Under the pieces are notes generated by a model. It was not told the DNA's origin and searched no databases. It saw only the letters and a program-made list of their open reading frames with translations. The position numbers were made by a program, and so were the translations under genes. Below are positions 15,577-24,589 of a stretch of 38,523 nt of DNA, in pieces (position 1 is the stretch's first letter; each line of letters opens with the position of its first letter). Where the stretch lies: positions 1 through 38,523 of the forward strand of contig JAAWCQ010000014.1 in NCBI GenBank assembly GCA_022793335.1, written 5' to 3'. The DNA is from Clostridia bacterium (lineage in GTDB: Bacteria; Bacillota; Clostridia; Christensenellales; UBA1242).

Positions 15577-15837
15577 ATGGCTGAAGTAAAAACTGAAGAA
15601 AGGGTTGTTGTAAAGAAATTTCGCAAGCCTTCAAAAAAGAAAGTTTGTGCTTTTTGTGTAGCTGGTGAAAAAGTAATTGATTATAAAGATGTTGCTAAAA
15701 TCAGAAAATATATCACTGAAAAAGGCAAAATTTTGCCAAGACGCCAAACTGGTGTTTGCTCATATCACCAAAGAGAGCTTTGCACTGCTATTAAAAGAGC
15801 AAGAAATGTTGCACTTTTACCTTATGTAGGTGACTAA
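15577..15837 (+). CDS. rpsR: Ribosomal protein S18
   Basis: An 86-residue S18: KVCAFC, then [35 protein letters not shown] and [14 protein letters not shown]. The Cys pairs (CxxC and CxxHxxxxC) indicate the zinc-binding form. It partners S6 on the 30S platform. Starts 20 nt after ssb with an AAAGGAG site, so it is co-transcribed. Confidence 0.97.
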   Translation: MAEVKTEERVVVKKFRKPSKKKVCAFCVAGEKVIDYKDVAKIRKYITEKGKILPRRQTGVCSYHQRELCTAIKRARNVALLPYVGD

Positions 15838-15842
15838 TTTGT

Positions 15843-15866
15843 GGGATGGCAAAACTGCCTAAGCCC
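15843..15866 (+). other. Small interrupted hairpin between rpsR and rpmE
   Basis: GGG (15843-15845) pairs with CCC (15864-15866) and GGCA with TGCC inside, loop AAAC. There is no U tail, so it is not a terminator; an mRNA processing or attenuation element is possible. Confidence 0.25.
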
Positions 15867-15899
15867 AATCGTTTAAAAAGAATTTTATAGGAGGATTTT

Positions 15900-16106
15900 A
15901 TGCAAAAGGATATGCACCCTGATTACCATGAAGTTACCGTAACTTGCGCTTGTGGAAACACTTTCAAGACAAAGTCTTGCTCTAAAGGTGATTCATTAAG
16001 CCTTGATATCTGCAACAAATGTCACCCTTTCTTTACAGGAAAGAAAAAGGTGGTTGATGCCAGCGGTAATGTTGAAAAATTCAACAAAAAATATGGTCTT
16101 AAATAA
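15900..16106 (+). CDS. rpmE: Ribosomal protein L31, zinc-binding form
   Basis: A 68-residue L31. [13 protein letters not shown] gives the first Cys pair and [12 protein letters not shown] the second, so this is the zinc-containing C+ form rather than the zinc-free paralogue used under zinc starvation. The protein bridges the two subunits at the central protuberance. AGGAGG lies 5 nt before the ATG. It ends the rpsF cluster; a terminator follows. Confidence 0.96.
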   Translation: MQKDMHPDYHEVTVTCACGNTFKTKSCSKGDSLSLDICNKCHPFFTGKKKVVDASGNVEKFNKKYGLK

Positions 16107-16114
16107 TTTAAAAA

Positions 16115-16141
16115 TGTCGGCAAATGTTGTCGACTTTTTTT
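16115..16141 (+). terminator. Terminator after rpmE
   Basis: GTCGGCA / TGTCGAC stem (one G-U pair), 5-nt loop, T7. Confidence 0.75.
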
Positions 16142-16164
16142 GTTTTGTTATAGCTTTATCTGTA

Positions 16165-16193
16165 TTGACTTTGCAAGGGGATTGTGTTATAGT
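16165..16193 (+). promoter_or_regulatory. Promoter of the first coiled-coil gene
   Basis: TTGACT (16165-16170), 17-nt spacer, TATAGT (16188-16193). Confidence 0.7.
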
Positions 16194-16220
16194 TGAATTA
16201 AGAGATAAGGGGATTATATT

Positions 16221-16898
16221 ATGGAGTTAGCAGATTTTCTTGATGCAAAAATGTTTAGAAAAGAGATTGAAAATAAAGAGTATCAAAAGCTCAATGAAAG
16301 CTTCCGCACTTTGAGTGGGATTGATAGGCATTATCGCTTCAATCAAAACGCCCATAGATTTTATACTGCAGAAGAAATTGAAGAAATGAAAAGGTTTGTA
16401 GAAGAAGCTCCAGGCAAGATTGCCGAAATGAAAAAAACGGTTAAAAAAGTTGCTGGAAAGAAAGACAAAGGCAGAGATGAAGTTTTAGAGCTTGAAGAGC
16501 GTCTCAAAAATACTGCTAAGCGTCTTGAAATGCTTGCAGAATATGATAAGATTTGGGAAGGCATGGAAGAGAAAAGCATGCAAGAAATTTCAAACAAACT
16601 TGCCGAGATGAAAACAAACATGCTTAAAGAGGTTGTGCTTGAGAATTATAACGAGCCTATAGTGCGTCAAGAAATAGCAAACATTATGATAGCAGACATT
16701 ATGGGCACAAGTTTCCGTTATTCTTTAAGCGGTGCATCAAATCTCTATAAATTTAGAAAAATAATAGTTGAAAAGATTGCTGGCGCAAGAGAAAGAGTTT
16801 CAAAGGTGTTAAATGAAGAAATGGAGTCTCTTAAAAAAGATATTAAGATTGAAGAAATTTCATCAAAAGAATACGCCGATGAGGACGAAAGAGAATAA
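16221..16898 (+). CDS. Hypothetical coiled-coil protein, paralogue A
   Basis: A 225-residue soluble, mostly helical protein that I do not recognise. Residues 50-145 are a strong coiled coil rich in Glu and Lys; 146-195 are less charged and may fold as a small domain (NYNEPIVRQEIANIMIADI). It has no signal peptide or membrane helix. It aligns over its length with the next gene: EYQKLNESF against EYKELVRHF near the start, and KEVVLENYNEPI against KAVIIDNYEIAPI in the second half. So the two are diverged tandem duplicates. It has an AAGGGG site, its own promoter and its own terminator. Confidence 0.6.
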   Translation: MELADFLDAKMFRKEIENKEYQKLNESFRTLSGIDRHYRFNQNAHRFYTAEEIEEMKRFVEEAPGKIAEMKKTVKKVAGKKDKGRDEVLELEERLKNTAKRLEMLAEYDKIWEGMEEKSMQEISNKLAEMKTNMLKEVVLENYNEPIVRQEIANIMIADIMGTSFRYSLSGASNLYKFRKIIVEKIAGARERVSKVLNEEMESLKKDIKIEEISSKEYADEDERE

Positions 16899-16900
16899 TC

Positions 16901-16928
16901 AAAAGAGTGAATTTTTCACTCTTTTTTT
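16901..16928 (+). terminator. Terminator after coiled-coil paralogue A
   Basis: AAGAGTGA / TCACTCTT stem, loop ATTTT, T-rich tail. Confidence 0.8.
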
Positions 16929-17058
16929 GTTGTTTTTTTTGTAAAACATAAAACAATCAAAATATTAACCTTCTTTTTGTTTTTAATCTTTTGTTTTTTA
17001 TAAAACGGCATTGAAAAATCAAAATAGTGAGAAGAATTTTTTAGTTTTATTTCAATAT

Positions 17059-17088
17059 TTGACTTTTGTTTTTCCTATGTGATATCAT
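17059..17088 (+). promoter_or_regulatory. Promoter of the second coiled-coil gene
   Basis: TTGACT (17059-17064), 18-nt spacer, TATCAT (17083-17088). Confidence 0.6.
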
Positions 17089-17106
17089 TTTATAAAGGGT
17101 GCGATT

Positions 17107-17790
17107 ATGGATAAAAAGAATTTCAGAGTGATTGAACAAAAGCCATGTTTTTTTGAGTTTATCTTCATAAAAACCAAGGAAAAGCTTGAAGAGGACAGAG
17201 AATATAAAGAACTTGTCAGGCACTTCAATGAAGCGAATATTTTGTATGAGCTTGGCTTTAAATTTTACAGCAAAAGTTTTAAAGATGAGCAGATTGTAAG
17301 CGAGGCAGATATTGCCCAAATGAAAAGTGAAATTGAAGAGTTTGAAGAGAAAAAAGCCAAATTGGAAGAAAAACTCGCAAAAGCCAAGCTTTTTAAAAAA
17401 AGACTAAGAAACAAACTCTTTCTTTTAGAAAAAAACAATCATGTAAACAAATCATATCTTGAAAAAATTGAAAAATATCAGACTTTTATGAAAGAGATTG
17501 GAGAGGCAAGTGTTGGGGCGATAGGCGAAAAAATTGAAGCTTTTGAAAGAGCGGCAATCAAAGCTGTCATTATAGATAATTATGAAATAGCGCCCATTCA
17601 AATTTTGATTGAAAAATCCTTAAAGGAGGATGAAGAGTTTTTTCAAGAGTTAAATGACAGGCAAATGCTTAAGTTTGCCATGCTTGCAATGGACTTATTG
17701 GCTGAAAATACAGGCGGCTTAGCTTGGGAAGAGGATGAAATAAACAAGAAAAATTTGATTAAAGCTGTCAAAACAAGGTTATTAAAATAG
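17107..17790 (+). CDS. Hypothetical coiled-coil protein, paralogue B
   Basis: A 227-residue helical protein of unknown function, homologous to the preceding gene at low identity. Residues 65-110 form a heptad-rich coiled coil (SEIEEFEEKKAKLEEKLAKA). The shared core follows at 135-175: Y-x(5)-E/G-E-x-S, then a K(I/L) helix and the NY-x-x-P-I stretch. The N-terminal 40 residues are more hydrophobic (PCFFEFIFIKT) than in paralogue A. An AAGGG site precedes the ATG. Independent promoters and terminators suggest the copies are regulated separately and are not simply a two-subunit operon. Confidence 0.6.
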   Translation: MDKKNFRVIEQKPCFFEFIFIKTKEKLEEDREYKELVRHFNEANILYELGFKFYSKSFKDEQIVSEADIAQMKSEIEEFEEKKAKLEEKLAKAKLFKKRLRNKLFLLEKNNHVNKSYLEKIEKYQTFMKEIGEASVGAIGEKIEAFERAAIKAVIIDNYEIAPIQILIEKSLKEDEEFFQELNDRQMLKFAMLAMDLLAENTGGLAWEEDEINKKNLIKAVKTRLLK

Positions 17791-17812
17791 GTGGCATGTG
17801 TCCACTTTTTTT
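17789..17812 (+). terminator. Terminator after coiled-coil paralogue B
   Basis: AGGTGG / CCACTT stem around a 7-nt loop overlapping the stop codon, then T7. It shares the TGTCCAC half with the terminator at 641-670. Confidence 0.65.
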
Positions 17813-17831
17813 ATTTTATGGCAAACATTTC

Positions 17832-17860
17832 TTGAAATTATGTCAAAAATGTGCTATAGT
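17832..17860 (+). promoter_or_regulatory. Promoter of typA
   Basis: TTGAAA (17832-17837), 17-nt spacer, TATAGT (17855-17860) with TGTGC before the -10 box, as at 1528-1556. Confidence 0.75.
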
Positions 17861-17882
17861 AAATTAGTTTAAAGAGGAAAAG

Positions 17883-19718
17883 ATGATGAAAAACGAGAAA
17901 ATAAGAAATATTGCAATTATTGCCCATGTTGACCATGGCAAAACCAGCCTTGTAAACGAGCTTTTGAAACAGGGCAGTGTATTTAGAGATAATCAGGTTG
18001 TTGAAGACAGAGTTATGGACTCAAACGCCCTTGAAAGAGAGAGGGGAATTACCATTCTATCCAAAAACTGCTCTTGTCTTTATGGTGACACAAAAATAAA
18101 TATTATTGATACCCCTGGACACGCCGACTTTGGTGGCGAGGTGGAACGCGTTCTTAAAATGGTTGACGGCGTTCTTCTTGTGGTTGATGCCTATGAAGGA
18201 ACAATGCCTCAAACTCGCTTCGTGCTTGAAAAGGCACTCGCCCTTCAGCTTAAAGTCATTGTTGTGGTAAACAAGATTGACAGACAAGACGCCAGAATAA
18301 GCGAAGTGGTTGATGAAGTTTTAGAGCTTTTCTTAGAGCTTGATGCAAATGATGAACAACTTGATTCACCATTCATTTATGCGTCAGCGCGTGAGGGAAT
18401 TGCAAGCGAAGACCAAAATGTGCGTGGCAGTGATATGAAACCACTGTTTGAAAAGATTGTAAGCTATATCCCAGCGCCAGAAGGCGAGGAAGCCGAGGCT
18501 TGCCAAATGCTTGTTTCTTCCGCTGAATATAACGAATATGTTGGCAAACTTGCCGTTGGAAAACTTTCAAGAGGTCAAATTAAAGTTGGACAAAGCGTGG
18601 TGCTTTGCAACTATCATGACGAGAAGAAGACAACAAGAGCCAAAGTTGTAAGTTTGTTTGTATTTGAAGGCTTGAAAAAGGTGCCAGTTGAAAGTGCAAA
18701 CATGGGCGACATTGTCTGCATTGCCGGCCTTGAAGGTGTTCAAATCGGTGATACAATCTGCGACAGCGCGGTGGTTGAGCCTATTGAATTTGTTAAAATT
18801 GCCGAGCCAAGTGTAGAAATGACCTTTATGGTTAATGACAGTCCACTTGCTGGAAAGGAAGGAAAATTTGTTACCTCTCGCCATATTCGCGAAAGACTTT
18901 ACAAAGAGGCTATCAAAGACCTTTCTCTTAAAGTGGAAGATGGACAAACTGCCGAGCAGTTTAGAGTGAGCGGTCGTGGAGAAATGCACCTTTCAATTTT
19001 GATTGAAAACATGAGAAGAGAGGGCTATGAATTTCAAGTTTCAATGCCAAAAGTTTTGATTAAGACTATTGACGGCGTAAAATGCGAGCCAATTGATAGA
19101 CTTATCCTTGATGTCCCAGATGATTGCACAGGCGTTGTTATGCAAAAAATGGGGGTTAGAAAGGGCGAGCTTGTTCAAATGACTCCACATGGAAATCGTA
19201 TTAAAATGGAATTTTACATCCCTTCAAGAGGCTTGTTTGGTTTTAAAAGCGAGCTTTTGACAGATACAAAGGGTGAAGGTGTAATCAACTCTGTATTCTA
19301 TGACTATCAGCCATGGAAGGGCGAAATTAAAAGAAGAGACACAGGCTCACTTGTTGCACACGAAGATGGAGAAGCCATTGTTTATGGACTTTTCAACGCC
19401 CAAGAGCGCGGTGACCTCTTTATCGAGGCAGGCATGCCAGTATATGCCGGTATGGTCGTTGGCTCAAATCCAAAAGGTGGCGATATTGTAGTCAATGTTT
19501 GCAAGAAAAAACACCTTTCAAACTGCCGTGCTTCTGGCTCTGATGACGCACTTAGACTTACACCTCCAAGAAAGATGAGCCTTGAAGATGATATTGAATT
19601 TTTGGCGGATGATGAAATTTTGGAAGTTACACCAAAAAGCCTCAGAATAAGAAAGATTATTCTTGACCATAACTTAAGAAACCGCGAAAGAGGAAAAATC
19701 TTGAGGGGTGAAATATAA
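17883..19718 (+). CDS. typA: Ribosome-associated GTPase TypA/BipA
   Basis: A 611-residue translational GTPase of standard length. G1 is [10 protein letters not shown] (residues 14-23), G2 lies in RERGITI, G3 is DTPGHADF and G4 NKID. Domains follow in EF-G order: G domain, beta-barrel domain II, two alpha/beta domains and the TypA-specific C-terminal domain with the Lys/Arg-rich end. Near the end DDALRLTPP and the final [11 protein letters not shown] are typical. It binds the 70S ribosome near the A site and helps 50S assembly in cold or stress. A second ATG lies one codon in; AGAGGAAA precedes both. Monocistronic, with a strong promoter. Confidence 0.96.
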   Translation: MMKNEKIRNIAIIAHVDHGKTSLVNELLKQGSVFRDNQVVEDRVMDSNALERERGITILSKNCSCLYGDTKINIIDTPGHADFGGEVERVLKMVDGVLLVVDAYEGTMPQTRFVLEKALALQLKVIVVVNKIDRQDARISEVVDEVLELFLELDANDEQLDSPFIYASAREGIASEDQNVRGSDMKPLFEKIVSYIPAPEGEEAEACQMLVSSAEYNEYVGKLAVGKLSRGQIKVGQSVVLCNYHDEKKTTRAKVVSLFVFEGLKKVPVESANMGDIVCIAGLEGVQIGDTICDSAVVEPIEFVKIAEPSVEMTFMVNDSPLAGKEGKFVTSRHIRERLYKEAIKDLSLKVEDGQTAEQFRVSGRGEMHLSILIENMRREGYEFQVSMPKVLIKTIDGVKCEPIDRLILDVPDDCTGVVMQKMGVRKGELVQMTPHGNRIKMEFYIPSRGLFGFKSELLTDTKGEGVINSVFYDYQPWKGEIKRRDTGSLVAHEDGEAIVYGLFNAQERGDLFIEAGMPVYAGMVVGSNPKGGDIVVNVCKKKHLSNCRASGSDDALRLTPPRKMSLEDDIEFLADDEILEVTPKSLRIRKIILDHNLRNRERGKILRGEI

Positions 19719-20068
19719 CAAGCCTAACGCTTGGCGACTATTTTTAAGAGCTTTACACTAAGCAACTATTATTTTAACAAGCCATACGCTTGGCGACGAA
19801 TATGTACGATTTTTTTAAAAGCATTTTTGATTAAAAATCAAGCTTTCTTATTATGCCAAGCCAACACTTGTATATATTGAATAAAAATTGCAAACATAAG
19901 AAAACTGAAAAAATCAAGCTGAAGAGCATTTTGGCGGCAAACAATCCATAAAGACAGTTTGATAAGTCCAAATAATCCAAAAAATCAATGGAAATATAAA
20001 AGAATTTCAGAAAGTCAGTGGATATTCCAAAAGTCAGCGGATAATCCGCAAAGGGAGGGCATTGCGTT
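19719..20068. repeat. Intergenic repeats between typA and the dnaB operon
   Basis: Two copies of AACAAGCC, TAACG or ATACG, CTTGGCGAC (19717-19740 and 19777-19799) with a weaker copy between them. Further on, AAAGTCAGTGGATATTCC and AAAGTCAGCGGATAATCC (20011-20049) repeat as a second family. No gene or clear promoter is visible. Confidence 0.5.
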
Positions 20069-20539
20069 ATGATGATAAATCCTGAAGAGCGAAGAGACCT
20101 AAAAAAAGCAAACAAGAGGCTTATTATATTTTTGGCGTTGGTGTTTTTCCTTGATGGTTTCATTTGCTTCTTATTCTATCAATATACAAACATGCATCCA
20201 GTTTTGAACGGCTTTTTAATTATTGTAATCACCACCTTTCTTTATCTACTTTTCATGGGCATTTGTGCCAAAATAGACAAACGCAAAGCTAGGCGTCTTG
20301 AAGAGTCTGGCAAAAAAGACCCATTTGTAAAAGAGGGCGGAAAGCAAACTCAGTCTAAAAAAGAGATGCTTGTGCAAGACAGAAAGAAATCTAAAAAGAA
20401 CAAAAGAAAAGATAAAAAAGACCTTTCTTCAACTGTCTCAGAAATCACTGAAGTTGAAAATGATGATAAAGTGGCTGATTATGAAACTGAAAGTGTGAAA
20501 GTGACTGAAAATGAGACAAATGAAACAGAGGATGAATAA
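20069..20539 (+). CDS. Small two-TM membrane protein with charged cytoplasmic tail
   Basis: A 156-residue protein. Two membrane helices cover about residues 18-37 and 44-66, joined by a very short outside loop. The rest is a cytoplasmic tail, first Lys-rich (QSKKEMLVQDRKKSKKNKRK) then acidic. I recognise no domain. It sits 23 nt before dnaB and probably shares its transcript; in related genomes the rpsF-dnaB interval often holds other membrane proteins, but I cannot call this one homologous to them. GGGAGG lies upstream of two successive ATGs. Confidence 0.6.
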   Translation: MMINPEERRDLKKANKRLIIFLALVFFLDGFICFLFYQYTNMHPVLNGFLIIVITTFLYLLFMGICAKIDKRKARRLEESGKKDPFVKEGGKQTQSKKEMLVQDRKKSKKNKRKDKKDLSSTVSEITEVENDDKVADYETESVKVTENETNETEDE

Positions 20540-20562
20540 TAAAAAATTACTTAGGGGGAAAT

Positions 20563-21996
20563 ATGGCTGATTATAAGATTATGCCGCATAATATTGAAGC
20601 AGAACAGGCAGTGCTTGGCGCGATTTTGATTGACTTGCAAGCTCAAGTTGATATTTTTGGTATGATGAAAGAGGATGACTTTTATTCTCAATCGCACAGC
20701 AGCATTTATGCCACTATGAACAAGATTTATCAGCGCTCTGTGCCTGTAGATTTTGTCACGCTTACAGACCAACTTGACCAAGACAAAATTCTTGATAAAG
20801 TGGGCGGAATTGAATACATAACCGCACTTACCAATGTGGTGCCATCTGCCGCAAACTTCAAATATTATTGCGACATTGTTAAGTCAGACTCTGTCAAGCG
20901 TAAGCTTATCCATTCAGGTCAAAAGATCATCGAAAATGCCTATGAAACTGAAGACAGAGAAAAATGCCTCCAGTTTGCCGAAAAGGAAATATTTGATATT
21001 GCTGAAAATCAGTCGCGTTCGGCACTCGAGCATGTTGGCGTGCCAAATGGTGCAATCAAACATGTAATTGACAAATTTGATACAATCGCGAAAGACCCAA
21101 CCTCAATCAAGGGTATTCCAACAGGTTATCGCGATTTTGACAAGATTACAAACGGTCTTCAAAACAGTGACCTTATTCTATTGGCAGCTCGTCCCGGAAT
21201 AGGAAAAACCTCTTTTTCTATGAACATTCTGGTAAACGCTGCAGTCGAGCATGGTAAGAAATGTGCAATCTTCTCACTTGAAATGAGTCGTGACCAGCTT
21301 ATGCAGAGAGCAATCTGCTCACTTGCAAAGGTGCCAATGTCGCGCGCTTTAAATGGAAGCATGGATGGCGACGAATGGAAAAGAATTTGGGCGGCGGCAA
21401 AAAAGCTTGAAGCAAGCGGACTTTATGTCGATGACTCATCATTGACTACGCCTGCTGATGTGCTTACAAAATGCAGACGCTTGAAAGCAAAAGATAATCT
21501 TGACATAATCATGATTGACTATGTTCAGCTTATGAGCTCGGGCTCGGGCAAGAAAAGTGACACCCGTCAAAATGAAGTTAGTGACATTTCAAGAAACCTT
21601 AAAATTGCAGCCAAAGAGCTTAATGTGCCAATCATAGCCCTTTCTCAGCTTTCGCGTGGAGTTGAAAGCAGACAGGGTGACCATAGACCAATGCTTTCTG
21701 ACCTTAGAGACTCAGGTGCAATCGAACAAGATGCCGACATTGTATTATTTTTGTATAACCCAGAGAAATATAATGATGTTGCGCAAGAAGATGAGCCAGG
21801 CACTGTCGAGCTTATCATTGCAAAACACAGAAATGGCGGTACAGGCACAGTTAAACTTCGCTGGATTGGTGAATACACCACCTTTGTCAATATCGGTGAA
21901 AAACTCGCTCCAGCCAAGAAGAAAGAGCAAATTGATGTTGACAAGATTGAAGAGACTCCAGTTGAAAACATTGGCAGTGTTGATGTTTTTGACTAG
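20563..21996 (+). CDS. dnaB: Replicative DNA helicase
   Basis: A 477-residue DnaB. The N-terminal domain begins MPHNIEAEQAVLGAILID, the family hallmark; a linker helix precedes the RecA-like motor with Walker A ARPGIGKTS (about 209-217), Walker B IIMIDYVQLM and LSQLSRGVE. The arginine finger falls in RDSGAIEQDADIV. It forms the hexamer that unwinds DNA at the fork and contacts the primase and clamp loader. A GGGGG site precedes the ATG. The usual neighbours rplI and the DHH phosphodiesterase gene are absent here, although rpsF-ssb-rpsR lies only 5 kb upstream. Confidence 0.97.
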   Translation: MADYKIMPHNIEAEQAVLGAILIDLQAQVDIFGMMKEDDFYSQSHSSIYATMNKIYQRSVPVDFVTLTDQLDQDKILDKVGGIEYITALTNVVPSAANFKYYCDIVKSDSVKRKLIHSGQKIIENAYETEDREKCLQFAEKEIFDIAENQSRSALEHVGVPNGAIKHVIDKFDTIAKDPTSIKGIPTGYRDFDKITNGLQNSDLILLAARPGIGKTSFSMNILVNAAVEHGKKCAIFSLEMSRDQLMQRAICSLAKVPMSRALNGSMDGDEWKRIWAAAKKLEASGLYVDDSSLTTPADVLTKCRRLKAKDNLDIIMIDYVQLMSSGSGKKSDTRQNEVSDISRNLKIAAKELNVPIIALSQLSRGVESRQGDHRPMLSDLRDSGAIEQDADIVLFLYNPEKYNDVAQEDEPGTVELIIAKHRNGGTGTVKLRWIGEYTTFVNIGEKLAPAKKKEQIDVDKIEETPVENIGSVDVFD

Positions 21997-22002
21997 TTTG
22001 AC

Positions 22003-22058
22003 CATCCTCTATGCCATAAAAGGATGCAAACGAGCTTTGCAAGAGGGTTATTTTTAAA
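22003..22058 (+). terminator. Possible terminator after dnaB
   Basis: CCTCT / AGAGG outer pairing encloses a TGCAAA / TTTGCA hairpin, followed by GTTATTTTT. Weak U tail. Confidence 0.35.
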
Positions 22059-22096
22059 CAATTTGTACAAAATTTTAAATTAAATTTCGATTTTAC

Positions 22097-22125
22097 TTGA
22101 ATAGCAAATAAAAATGAGTTAAAAT
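22097..22125 (+). promoter_or_regulatory. Promoter of the membrane protein-lipoprotein operon
   Basis: TTGAAT (22097-22102), 17-nt spacer, TAAAAT (22120-22125). The leader to 22176 is almost pure A/T with a CTATAT / ATATAG inverted repeat, then AAAGGAGGAG. Confidence 0.6.
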
Positions 22126-22176
22126 AGGTCTATAGAGACTATATTATATTTTATATAGATAATAAAGGAGGAGACT

Positions 22177-23163
22177 ATGGGTAAAAGCAGTAAAGGTTAC
22201 TCAACAGGTGGCGGGAAAAAATGGCTGATAGGCTTTGGCATTGTTGCACTTGTTGCAATCATTGTTGTTGTAGTTTTACTTTGTATTCCACCAAATACAT
22301 ACAATATGGTGCAGACTTTAAACAGAACAACTCAGACTTCATTCTTAGTTGACAAAAACGAGAAAAAGAATTTTGACAATTTGGAAGAAAAACTTGCTTC
22401 AAACGAGTCAAATTATAAATATTACACAACCGAAATGGCTGACATTCAAATTCTTTCAGGCACACTTAAAGATGTGCTTGCATTCTATAACAAAAATATA
22501 GTTTTTGCTTCAAACAACAAAAACTTAAACAACAATTATAAGCCAATCAAAAACAATCTCAATGACGCCAAAGAAAGTCAAAAGAAAATGGCAAACTTGC
22601 TTGAAGAGACACTTAAGCACGCAAGAGACTCTGTTTATATGCAAACTTCTGTGATTGATTTTAGGCGTGAATATATCAAATGGCTCAACTCATATTCAAA
22701 GGCGGTTGTGGCTTTAAATAAGGCATACACTGGCTCTATGGGTGACATCTTGGAAAACAATGCCGCTTCAAAAATGGCATTGGATGCAGTTGAAGACTAT
22801 TTAAGCGTAATCATTTCCGACATTAAGAAAGTTGAAAAATCGGATAAAAAAGGTTCTGGCGAGGACGCTTACATTTACAAAAGCCTAGATTTATCATCAA
22901 AGATACACGCTTTCTATAATTTTGTTAATAAAAAGGTAACCAATGATGGTGCGATTAAAAACTATTATTTTGATACAGCAATTTCAAGCAAGTATGAAAA
23001 GATTACAAAATTCTTTGAAATTTATGGAGAGAAAAATTTCATCTCAGTGATTGAAACAGTAAAACAAGATGGTACAAATTTTAATTTCAGCAAGACTTAT
23101 GAAGGCGTTGAAGATGAAGTGAATGCGCTTTCAGCTGTCAAAGAATTTTTAGGAGGGAAATAA
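22177..23163 (+). CDS. Membrane-anchored extracytoplasmic helical protein, unknown function
   Basis: A 328-residue protein with a single N-terminal membrane anchor (about residues 15-38, after a Gly/Lys-rich cytoplasmic leader). The remaining 290 residues would lie outside and are predicted largely helical, rich in Lys, Asn and Tyr. There is no Cys pair, no enzyme motif and no recognised domain. It is followed after one base by a lipoprotein gene whose ribosome binding site (AGGAGGG) lies inside its last codons, so the two are translationally coupled and probably form an envelope complex. Segments LKDVLAFYNK... and WLNSYSKAVVALNKAY look faintly like the lipoprotein, so distant common origin is possible. 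Confidence 0.6.
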   Translation: MGKSSKGYSTGGGKKWLIGFGIVALVAIIVVVVLLCIPPNTYNMVQTLNRTTQTSFLVDKNEKKNFDNLEEKLASNESNYKYYTTEMADIQILSGTLKDVLAFYNKNIVFASNNKNLNNNYKPIKNNLNDAKESQKKMANLLEETLKHARDSVYMQTSVIDFRREYIKWLNSYSKAVVALNKAYTGSMGDILENNAASKMALDAVEDYLSVIISDIKKVEKSDKKGSGEDAYIYKSLDLSSKIHAFYNFVNKKVTNDGAIKNYYFDTAISSKYEKITKFFEIYGEKNFISVIETVKQDGTNFNFSKTYEGVEDEVNALSAVKEFLGGK

Positions 23164-23164
23164 T

Positions 23165-24229
23165 ATGAAAGCAAAAAAAATTGTATTACCAATCTTTCTT
23201 GCAATTGTAATTGCTCTCTCAAGTTTTATGATGTTTGCCTGCGCTAAAGAGACATCAAGCGTTGCCACTTTCAGACTTTTCGAGCAGACAATGAGCGCGA
23301 TGGAAGCAGACACAGATACCTTCTCAACTGCCACAACTGAGACTAAGTGGAATTACAGCAGATTTAATGGCTTTGCCACAAAATACAGACTGAAAGATGT
23401 TTCTTGGAAGAAAGAAGTGCTTAATTCAGATAAAGAAATTGAAGTGGAAGATGTCTATTATGACCAATATGTTGTTTTGATTTCAGCAGGGCTTAATTTC
23501 ATAGATAAATATTATCCAATGCTTGAAACCCTTGACAAAAGGGCAGACTTTGGGTCAATCGATGATTCAGTCAAGGCTATGAAAAAATCTTATGAGAATA
23601 TGAAAGCAGAGCATGACAAGTATGTTGACGCTTCAAAAATAGAGGCAAATGTGCCAATCATGAATGGTTTCTTCTTCAACTATAAACTTAAAATAATTGA
23701 CTTTTTAAATAAGGTTTACACATGCGCTGACAGACTTGCAGGTTTCTTCAACAACAAAGTTAAACTTGCTGCTGGGCTGGGCAGTGAAGAGCAGAAAGCT
23801 GAAGAAGTTGAATTTTATCTTGATTTGAGATATTTTGATATTGTGTGCGACTTTAAAGAAGTTTATATGTCAAGCTGCAATGCAGTAGTTATTGGAGATA
23901 TTTATGAATATGACATCAACGAAACTTTTGCAGACTTTATGACAATGGTGGTTTCAAAAGATAAGAAGACAGACATTTCTGTAGAAGAAACTAAGACTCT
24001 TATGACATTCTTTAATAAGCTTAAAGGAAGCAGCACGGACGCAAGACAGGCTGCAAACAACTTCTCGCTTTACAAATTCGCATTCAATTATGACAGAAAT
24101 CTTGACGCTTATGAAAAAGACAATGAAAACGCAAGAATATTCTATAAAAAGCTTGACAGCTATTTTATGGGCGAGCTTTGCACTATAGGAAAGACAATTA
24201 TCTATTTGACAGGAATTGTTGTTGCATAA
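23165..24229 (+). CDS. Lipoprotein, unknown function, partner of the preceding protein
   Basis: A 354-residue predicted lipoprotein. The signal peptide runs from MKAKKIVLPIFLAIVIALSS to the lipobox MFAC, with the lipidated Cys near residue 26. The mature part is helical, with repeated Tyr and Phe and no recognised domain. A strong hairpin terminator follows, so this is the second and last gene of a two-gene unit. The pairing of an anchored and a lipidated protein with helical ectodomains suggests a surface complex outside the membrane; nothing visible gives a reaction or ligand. Confidence 0.65.
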   Translation: MKAKKIVLPIFLAIVIALSSFMMFACAKETSSVATFRLFEQTMSAMEADTDTFSTATTETKWNYSRFNGFATKYRLKDVSWKKEVLNSDKEIEVEDVYYDQYVVLISAGLNFIDKYYPMLETLDKRADFGSIDDSVKAMKKSYENMKAEHDKYVDASKIEANVPIMNGFFFNYKLKIIDFLNKVYTCADRLAGFFNNKVKLAAGLGSEEQKAEEVEFYLDLRYFDIVCDFKEVYMSSCNAVVIGDIYEYDINETFADFMTMVVSKDKKTDISVEETKTLMTFFNKLKGSSTDARQAANNFSLYKFAFNYDRNLDAYEKDNENARIFYKKLDSYFMGELCTIGKTIIYLTGIVVA

Positions 24230-24231
24230 TT

Positions 24232-24260
24232 AAAAAGAGAGGAATTGACCTCTCTTTTTT
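24232..24260 (+). terminator. Terminator after the lipoprotein gene
   Basis: AAAGAGAGG / CCTCTCTTT stem, 6-nt loop, T6. Confidence 0.85.
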
Positions 24261-24474
24261 GACTTTTAAAGAGTTGATAGGACATTTTCCTTTCAAAAAA
24301 CAAAATCAAATCTTATTTGCTTTACTTTTTGAAAATTTAGAGTTACATTATCATTATATAATAAACCATTTTTAAAACTATGATGTTTAAAAGAAAAAGC
24401 AAGCTTGGCAAGGTGATTATATTTGTAATAAAGAAAAATTGTTGATTATTTTTGTTATAGCAAATTGATTAACT

Positions 24475-24552
24475 TATGATTAAGCAAAATTGATTATGTT
24501 TATGATTAAGCAAAAGTGATTATGTTTATGATTAAGCAAAAGTGATTATTAT
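24475..24552. repeat. Three tandem 26-nt repeats
   Basis: Units at 24475-24500, 24501-24526 and 24527-24552, each TATGATTAAGCAAAA followed by (G/T)TGATTATGTT, with one or two changes between neighbours. A decayed copy lies upstream at about 24441-24474. The remaining gap 24261-24440 is AT-rich without features. Confidence 0.85.
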
Positions 24553-24589
24553 TTATGACAAAGGTGTTTATAATATATTGGAGTGATTT

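Noticed and set aside
19831-20163. 110-codon frame on the - strand
   Set aside because: Overlaps the start of the membrane protein gene before dnaB, has no ribosome binding site and reads as random Phe/Leu-rich sequence.
24475-24552. CRISPR array
   Set aside because: The 26-nt units are directly adjacent with no spacers, and no cas gene is present; the other repeat regions are too irregular as well.
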